Assembly (NCBI GenBank): GCA_025617745.1
Contig: CM046854.1
Coordinates: 56,942,258-57,006,257, forward strand
DNA length: 64,000 bases
Source of the DNA: Heliocidaris erythrogramma
Lineage: Eukaryota; Echinodermata; Echinoidea; Camarodonta; Echinometridae
Direction of reading: 5' to 3'
The notes beneath the pieces were generated by a model. It was not told the DNA's origin, ran no database searches, and saw only the letters and a program-made list of their open reading frames with translations. Within the stretch, counting starts at the first letter, position 1; each line of letters opens with the position of its first letter. Of this stretch, positions 57,364 to 64,000 are shown piece after piece. The position numbers and the translations under genes were made by a program.

Positions 57364-57866
57364 TTAAAGGGCAATCCAACCTTCGTAATAAGATGATTTG
57401 TGTATGAAAGCAGTTTGAAAGAAAGTTATGGATGCTTGAAAAATGAAATCACTACATCTATGCGAATCTCAAATCGGCAATTTGGCGAGTCGAGTGTAAC
57501 ATACTTGGACAACTCTCCTGTTTGTCATACACAAAAATATCAATTTGCGGTTCCCCCCGAGCACCTTTATCCTCGGGGCAGTACTCAAAATATATTCGAG
57601 ATAGCATATTGTTAGAAGTCCTTATGAAAGAAAAAGATCCTTCTGAGTAAATACATTTTGAAAAAAATAACATTTTAGTCATTATGTGTGTTGGAGCGAA
57701 CGGGGGAGTTGTCCTCAACTACATCACAGTGACATTACCTGTTCGGCCAATTTGAAATTCCCATTACCCCAGTATGTAATATGTATAGTGATTACAACTT
57801 TCTTATTTCAAACGTTCACCAATCTGCTTCTCTGATTTTTGCTATTAAGGCTGGATTTCCCTTTAA
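57364..57866. mobile_element. 503-bp TTAA-type MITE, family 2 variant
   Basis: Left TTAAAGGGCAATCCAACC, right GGCTGGATTTCCCTTTAA, inverse with two mismatches and TTAA at both boundaries. Non-coding. Confidence 0.75.
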
Positions 57867-57909
57867 TGTTTTGTCTCTGTATAATCTTGGCCAAGGAAGT
57901 AGGAAGTAC

Positions 57910-58085
57910 AGTCAGGGAAACCTCATTATAACAAACTGCTTGGGATCAAGGAAATTACCGTGTTATATTGAAACCTTGTCAGTCATATCAGGGTTAAAAA
58001 AACAATAGATTGCACTGTACAAAGAGATGGGACCAGGATAATCAGCTTGTTATAATGAGTTTGTTATACCAGGTTTCACTGTACA
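57910..58085. mobile_element. MITE related to 55653-55860
   Basis: cagggaaacctcattataac at the left and taccaggtttcactgtaca at the right, inverted. Internal ttgaaaccttgtcag and cttgttataatgagtttg. Confidence 0.55.
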
Positions 58086-59020
58086 TGTACATCCCTTCAA
58101 TCTACTTAGCATAGCAGAGTTCAAATCTTTTGAATGAATAGAGTATGTGAAACCATTCCATTGTTACCCAATATAAATATTCCACAACTTTGCATGTTCG
58201 TGAACCGATACATAGATCACAACTGCAAGACTAAAAGTACTAAAAAGTACTAAAGCACATGTTTATCAGTGCAACTACTTCGTATTGGTCACTTGTACAT
58301 GTATAAAATGTACCCATTTGGTCCCTAGGTTTTTCATCAATACCTTCACGCCTTGTGTTTAATAGAATAATACTGTTCTCTTGCCTATTTTATCCATATG
58401 GAAGTCTGCATGTAAAACTAGTCATTTACAGAAAGTCTTAAATTTTAGCAGATTTATATAATACTCCCATGTGTACATAATGCTACAAATGTACTCAATG
58501 TAATATGTATAACAATGTACACCTGTATACATGTATTTTGAAACACGTACATTTGCAAGTACACTCCACTCTGCAGCTATCGACATTGGTACTGTAAATA
58601 TACCTGTACATGATTTTGTTAGTAGCTGAAAATAAACATGATTTAAACTGTGCAGAATGCAATTCATTGTTGTTATTCTTACATCTAGGCCTACCATATG
58701 TTTACATTTTTGGTCTATGACGTTAATATCCCTGGTGCCCAGAGTACATTTCGACCACAGTCCCATACATTTAAGACATACTTCAGAGTTTCAATATGTT
58801 GGCGGGCAAAATAAATTTTAGATGATGACTACAATGTATAAACAAGGTTTAGATTAAGATGCCCCCAAAACAATCCCATTACACACAGCTTACAAACAAA
58901 CCAAAACAAACACTGCATGGACATGTATGCAAATAATGTCCAATGACAATGAGTTTTCCCTTTTAACCTCAAATGCTGCATGAAAAGAACTGGCCACATG
59001 GCTTCTTCATAAGGGTTGGT
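58086..59020. other. Intergenic, no gene seen
   Basis: AT-rich. An AATAAA at about 58631 is too far from RBBP5 to assign. No supported gene. Confidence 0.4.
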
Positions 59021-59023
59021 ATT

Positions 59024-59162
59024 CTACTGATTCAGTTAAACCCAACACTCGGTCTAGAGTCATGTTAACAAAAGGAAAACTTGGACCTCGGTCCAACTTC
59101 CTTTGTTAAAAATCGACTTTAGACCCAGGTTCGGGTTTAAATTTGAGCAGAATACGTTTTAT
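59024..59162. mobile_element. ~140-bp palindromic MITE
   Basis: Outer pair attctactgattcagttaaa against tttaaatttgagcagaat, then acccaacactcggtctaga against ctttagacccaggttcgggt, and a centre of ccttttgttaac/gttaacaaaagg-type pairing. Confidence 0.65.
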
Positions 59163-59212
59163 GTTTTACTGCCACATTTACATATACCTGTAAGAACACA
59201 AATGTAAGGTGA

Positions 59213-59415
59213 GCCTGATCGGTTAAGAGTAGGCATTTTGTCCGTCCATGACCTTGACTATTTTATGGCTTATAATGTTAGTAGGCAACCATGGCAACCA
59301 AATTGTATTGAATTTCAACTTATTCAATTGCTCCCTTCAATTCATTATTTTCTACCGCCCTTCAAACTTCAAAATTTGTCAAATGTCCGTCCGTGACTAA
59401 CCGATATGGCTCAGG
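59213..59415. mobile_element. MITE with GAGCCTGATCGGTTA ends, copy 2
   Basis: gagcctgatcggttaagagt at the left, gactaaccgatatggctcag at the right; both share gacggac/gtccgtc and tttgtcaaatgtccgtccg with 49750-49984. Confidence 0.75.
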
Positions 59416-60669
59416 TAACCTGCAAAGTGACTGGCTTCTTCAATCTAGTAGTATGTACATGTATGCCATATTGAGAGGGGGAGCAGGGTGTTTGGATACT
59501 TATCATTTCTCTGCATTAGGATTTCACAGTGCTGGATCGTGAGGTGAATATATTTCAACATTTTCAGAAAGCAATATGGGTAATTTTTTTTTTGACAGTT
59601 CTAATGCCCAATACAAGTAGTACATGTAAATGCACATAAACAAGTGCAGTTTATCATATCAAGATTGCAAAATTATAAGACCCATAATTTCATGTTCTTT
59701 TCATGTACATGATATCATAATCATGCATTTCCGATATGATCACATAAATGGTACCCTGGGGTACCAAATAAAAATCGGCCATTTTTTTTAATTATTTAAT
59801 TTTTTTTTAGAACTGTACCCTGGGTTACCAACAAGTGGGAAATTATTTTGGTGTGATTTTTTCAACATTAAATTGTGTCCCATGTTCTTGTAAAAAATCC
59901 TATAAGTCATGTATTTTTCTCAAATTCATTGTTGTGAGTAATTATTCTATTATTGATTTCTATTTCTTCGATTTGAGAGAGGGATTAGGCCAGCAGTGTC
60001 ATAATAACAGCCTGCTCCTTGTCTCCCCCGTCACTCGCCTTCCTAAAAACCGCTACCGTGTACACAGATCAGCGGCCTGCTCGTCCCCCAACTTCTGTAT
60101 TGCACGATATCGTGCTCTTTCAACTTTCTCGGTCCTTGAAATCTTCCGTCTTTTACGTCCTTTCCCTTACAGTAAATTTCCGTATCCACCATTACCTTCC
60201 ACCATTGTCTAAGTTTGAAAGTTTTACAGCTAAAATACAGTAACGATGATGTGATGTTTTTTTAGGAAGAAGTGAAATAAAATCAAGTTCCAAAGCCGCG
60301 GGAGCTAGCGCTATATATATAGCCACCACTGCGCTTGTGAGGGCTAGCAGCTAGCGCGAGCAGCAGTACAGTGCATGCACACCATGCATAATAACACTTA
60401 ACATGCATTGGGAATGACTACGTACACGCACTGCATTCATAACTCTGGGGTTGTACTCGAGTGGACGTGAGATGGCGCTACACAACGTGGTACCCCGGGG
60501 TACCGCGTGGTGCATGATATATGAGTTGTACATTCAACACTGGTCAGATTTATACCACATCTACTCCATCGTGACCCTTCATTTTTAGTGAGCTGAAGTT
60601 GTGTCTCCTAGTTTCTATGTGCATAGACAAGCTTGCTATGGCAGTGATGATGTGCCCTATGGTGTACTG
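59416..60669. other. Intergenic with GGTACC palindromes
   Basis: GGTACCCTGGGGTACC (59751) and GGTACCCCGGGGTACC (60490) are near-identical self-complementary 16-mers 739 bp apart, with a degenerate third near 59813. They may be termini of one element, but no other end feature is visible. No gene seen. Confidence 0.35.
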
Positions 60670-60808
60670 GGCCCTGTTTCTTAATATTTGTGATCAATGA
60701 GAAGTCGCAATAACCATTATAAGCTACTGAAATCCTTGCATCTGATTGGCTGAGAGCAAATTTGTCGGTAAAAATCACAGACAAGACACTTGATGAAACT
60801 GTCCCCTG
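60670..60808. mobile_element. Family 3 MITE, copy D
   Basis: ctgggccctgtttcttaata on the left and cttgatgaaactgtcccctg on the right, with aagctactgaaatccttgca and gattggctgagagcaaattt inside as in 24637-24778. Confidence 0.7.
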
Positions 60809-61190
60809 ATCTACTCTAAAACCGGAAATTTCTGTGACATAAAATTTACATGAATAGGAAACGGCATCCATTTTTGCACGAAACTCTTGGTAATCTGGTC
60901 ACTCATGAAATACATTAAACACTTCTTGCCCCTAGTAGTTTCTGGTTATATAGCATTAAATCCCTTTCCCCCTGATATTAAATTTTGAGGCTTGGCGACT
61001 GGGTTAACATTTACAAAGAAAGTGGGTTTGGTCCTCATTAGCTCCAGGACATCTACATGTTTATTATGTCATCCTCAATAGCTCCAGTATACATTCAATC
61101 CGCATCAGCACCAATATCTAAAGACCAATTCAATGTACATTAGTCCGAGTTATTTCTGCAATAGTTCTATTGGAACTGGTCCAATTCAAT

Positions 61191-61504
61191 TTAGTCCACA
61201 TCTGCTCCCAGTAAAGAGCTCTTCCAATTATCATCCCACAAGCAATGCTGCTTTTGGTCCACGTGATAGTCAAACGCGTGACAACGCTTACAAGTCTTTA
61301 TGCCGCACCGGTAGCTAACGACGTTACCCGCCGAATCTCTCCCGCGGCAGTACTTCAGACCGCACGGATACCAACCGATACAGACCTCCAGTTGGCACGT
61401 GCAGGGTAACTGAACTTCCGGTACCGCACTGCACTGTTTTTCGGTGCTGGAGACGGGCAAGGCTTGTACAGCATTCATGAGGGCTGTGTAGGTCAGATTT
61501 GATC
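61191..61504 (-). CDS. OAF: out at first (OAF) last coding exon
   Basis: Minus-strand exon after acceptor attcaacttgcag, entered with two bases of a split codon, running to TAA at 61191. It encodes SNLTYTALMNAVQALPV, then a cysteine-rich domain: LPCTCQLEVCIGWYPCGLKY, CRGRD, SYRCGIKTCKRCHAFDYHVD, QKQHCLWDD. This matches the end of vertebrate OAF as I recall it (WYPCMLKYC, YKCGIRSCQKSYSFDFYV, RQLCLWDE). OAF is a secreted protein with an N-terminal signal peptide; its molecular role is poorly known. Upstream exons would lie at higher coordinates, and none is found up to 64000, so they are outside the window. Convergent with RBBP5, about 6.3 kb apart stop to stop. Confidence 0.88.
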
Positions 61505-62119
61505 CTGCAAGTTGAATACCAAAGAAATGGGAGAATGCTATTATAAAGAGCGATTACATGTACATATACTAGTAATTCATCATTTTTTTGGGGGGGGGTG
61601 AAGAAATGATAGATCAGCACAGTCAACCCTAAATATGGAATGTTCAAGGGGAAACAAGAACAGTGCTCTCTCCAAGAATTCAATATGCAACAAGACTTTG
61701 AGGTCTTTGTACACAGTTGGTTACTAAAGCAGGTTTGACAGTACCAGTAAGCCCAGTCTGTAAGACAATGGTCATTGAAGCTCTTATCCTCTCACTATAT
61801 GTACTGATTTAATTGTACACATGTTGTGATTAAATCTTTAATTTGGGAATGCTGTTTTTTGGTTTTGCTTTTTAGATTAAATTTTCCACCAACGATTCTT
61901 CATGTAGCTTTAATGAAGGGCATAAATTTATAGATTCAGTGTTAACAAGCAGAATATTTCAGTTTATTTTAAAAACACAGGTAGAAATAAATTGTATGCG
62001 CACATGACATAAAGCTTCTGCAAAAGGGTGCAAAATATGACAGAACTCAGTCACATTACACAATATACAAGTATGTTGCAGAGTGTTGTGGATTGTGAAA
62101 AACACATAACTTATAGCCA
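61505..62119. other. OAF intron, no features seen
   Basis: AT-rich with one G-run (61590-61600). No further OAF exon recognised. Confidence 0.45.
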
Positions 62120-62312
62120 GGAATTCACGAAAGTGGTTTATTAATACACCATTGTCTAAACCATGGCTTAAACCTCCACCATGGACTAAATTAAGCGTAT
62201 TATAAGCGCAGTGCTGTCTGCCCATTGGACATGAGGACATGCACGTACATACTACGCATATGGAGGTTTAAAACATGGTTTAAAATAATCATCTTTTGTG
62301 AATTCGGGACAG
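62120..62312. mobile_element. Inverted-repeat MITE in the OAF intron
   Basis: Outer pair ggaattcacgaaa against ttttgtgaattcgg; inner pairs ccatggcttaaacctccacc against ggaggtttaaaacatgg. Confidence 0.6.
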
Positions 62313-64000
62313 AGTAAAGAAAGACAGACAAAAATGCACTGTGTACCAACAACCCAGCTTAACATGTTTGCCCATATACATGTACATGGAAAATTGTGAC
62401 AAGAATATCTAGAACACTTTTCCCCTTCCATCCGCCCCCCCCAAATCTCCCTCTCTATCTACATCCCCCCCCCCCCCTTATTTTCCCCCTTCCTCTCTCT
62501 CCATCCTTCCCCCTTCTCCCCCCTTACATGTATCTCTCTCCCCCTTATTTTTCCCCTTCCTCTCTCTCTCTCCCCTCCTCCACCCTGCCCTCCGCTCTCG
62601 TTCTCCGTCTTTATATGCTTTCCCCTTCTCTGCCCCTCTCTCTCTTTCTCCTCTTTTTATTCCCTCTCTACCTCCTAGAATCATCATATTATGAGTTTAC
62701 TATTGCTGATATAATATGTGCAATTGTTAATTAAAGTGTGGGTTAGACATCCATGATGTTATTGTCAGGAGATGAACATGTCAGAATGAATTGATCATGC
62801 AAATAGAGATTTGATTATTTTGTCAAAATTACTCTCAGTAACATATTAAACAAAAATATACACAGTAAAAATCAAAATTGTTTTTAAATTGTGGAAATGA
62901 CAAAGTCCCCAAAACCCTTACATTTCACCAGTCATTAATTACAAATTTACAAGCACTTGCAATGATTCGCTGCTTCTGCATAATACAAATATATATCCCA
63001 CACAAACGTCACAAAGCAAGGTTTCATGCAATTTTTAGAGTAGCAGAATACTTTTTTATTCATGTTTTTACACAATCAAAAAAGGTACAGTGAAAGCATT
63101 ATTTTTACTTAATATTTTTCTGCCCCAGATCTCCTATATACTTACACTGTATGATATCAGGTATTGTGTAAATATTGTCTTCACTGGAGATTATTTGCCT
63201 TCCTCCATTTATTTAGAATTTCCAATTTTATTCTGCTTTATATTTCGTTCACTCTACACTCAACAGTAAAGCACTCACGCTCTCTCTCTCGTCCTCATCC
63301 TCGCTCTCCGTCTGTCTGTCTTTCTCAAGTCTCCAGTAAATAAATGTACTGATTAATAAAGTTAACAAAGGGCTGCCAAATAAACAAAAAGATGTGAAAC
63401 AGGCCATTTTCCAAGTGAATTATGTGCATACAGAAAACAAACTGATAAATATTGCAAAGCTTTAGATGAACAATGACTTGCTGCAAATTATGGATTTTGT
63501 ATATTTCCATTCTTTTTTTTTTAACAACTTTTTGAAAGAATTGAGGAAGAGAAATACCCTTGACAGTGTGAGCCCATTTAGGGTAGAGAAGAGAAGCCCT
63601 GTTGCCTGTTGGGGGAGGAAAGGAGTTAATGAAGCAACAATTGCACCATAAAGGTCCATTCACACATGATTCGGTATACCACCATAAAGAAAATTGCTGT
63701 AACAAAATACATGTAAAGTGGCACAATGCTAGGGTCTATAACACCCTTGTTGCTAATACGAGGGAGACTTCAGAAGAAAAATTCCAAGTGTACATTCTCC
63801 CCCACAAGGGTACATATAAATGCATACTTTCAACGTCCAAAATTGTTTGGGTTTTCCCAAACCACTTCCCTGGGATGCCATAATGGCCATATCTAACTCA
63901 ATTTGGTCCAATAAACGTATGGTGCATACCCTGCATAATTGTTCTCCTCCACTTTAATCACTCCCTACATTTCTTTCTGTAACTTATAACTGACAGATGA
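62313..64000. other. OAF intron or flank, no gene seen
   Basis: A C/T-rich low-complexity tract at 62430-62690 accounts for the proline-rich and Glu/Arg-rich open frames there. A short (CT)n lies near 63278-63325. I found no OAF exon and no other gene to the window edge. Confidence 0.45.

Noticed and set aside
60490-60505. GGTACCCCGGGGTACC as an operator-like regulatory site
   Set aside because: A similar 16-mer lies at 59751, so it is more likely a transposon terminus; nothing ties it to a promoter.
62396-62734. Proline/serine-rich 112-residue frame
   Set aside because: Low-complexity C/T tract; no family and no splice evidence.
1-64000. tRNA, rRNA and CRISPR features
   Set aside because: No intact tRNA cloverleaf, rRNA or regularly spaced repeat-spacer array was found; the only tRNA-like sequence is the degenerate SINE head near 41540-41595.
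1-64000. LTR retrotransposons, retroviruses and Polintons
   Set aside because: No long terminal direct repeats, integrase, capsid or protease-like frames were recognised; the reverse transcriptases here all belong to LINEs.

Overview
This window reads as animal nuclear DNA: AT-rich, intron-rich, one ordinary host gene about every 15 kb, and the rest packed with LINEs, SINE-like pieces, short inverted-repeat DNA transposons (MITEs), microsatellites and many poly(dC)/poly(dG) runs. The proteins are clearly metazoan and the repeat style (TTAA-ended MITEs, tRNA-type SINE, AGGTCA satellite, G-runs) suggests a marine invertebrate deuterostome, most likely an echinoderm such as a sea urchin. That species-level guess is inference; nothing here proves it.

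Host genes, left to right. (1) 1262-3434, + strand: the last two visible exons of a receptor-like protein whose cytoplasmic tail carries a tandem repeat with four ITIM/ITSM-like tyrosine motifs. (2) 16563-17597, + strand: a single-exon coding region for a three-KH-domain hnRNP K-like RNA-binding protein. (3) 25751-54887, + strand: the complete RBBP5 gene, 14 coding exons, 506 residues, every junction GT-AG and in phase; it is a core subunit of the SET1/MLL histone H3K4 methyltransferase complexes. (4) 61191-61504, - strand: the last exon of out at first (OAF), convergent with RBBP5; its other exons lie beyond the right edge.

Region by region. 1-16 kb holds the receptor tail, then about 13 kb of repeats: microsatellites, palindromic MITEs, a local duplication that gives an empty site for one MITE (11.36-12.01 kb), and a 680-bp CpG-rich module (14.34-15.01 kb) bracketed by 56-bp direct repeats. 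18-25 kb holds a 5'-truncated LINE, a Tc1/mariner fold-back element and smaller MITEs. RBBP5 then spans 29 kb for 1.5 kb of coding sequence. Its 9-kb intron 1 contains a nearly whole CR1-type LINE, a 1.83-kb hAT-like element with a 5-bp target duplication, a second near-identical copy of the CpG-rich module, and a fold-back structure with 345-bp arms. Its intron 3 contains a DNA transposon split by a full-length L2/CR1-type LINE with a 10-bp target duplication and an unbroken 1022-residue ORF. Intron 12 carries a satellite full of AGGTCA nuclear-receptor half-sites. Downstream of the RBBP5 stop is a 606-bp palindromic TTAA element.

The host genes do not form a pathway or operon. The main story is a conserved chromatin gene stretched by nested mobile elements, plus a few structures (ITIM-type tail, duplicated CpG module, AGGTCA satellite, fold-back with an exon-like reading frame) that deserve a closer look.
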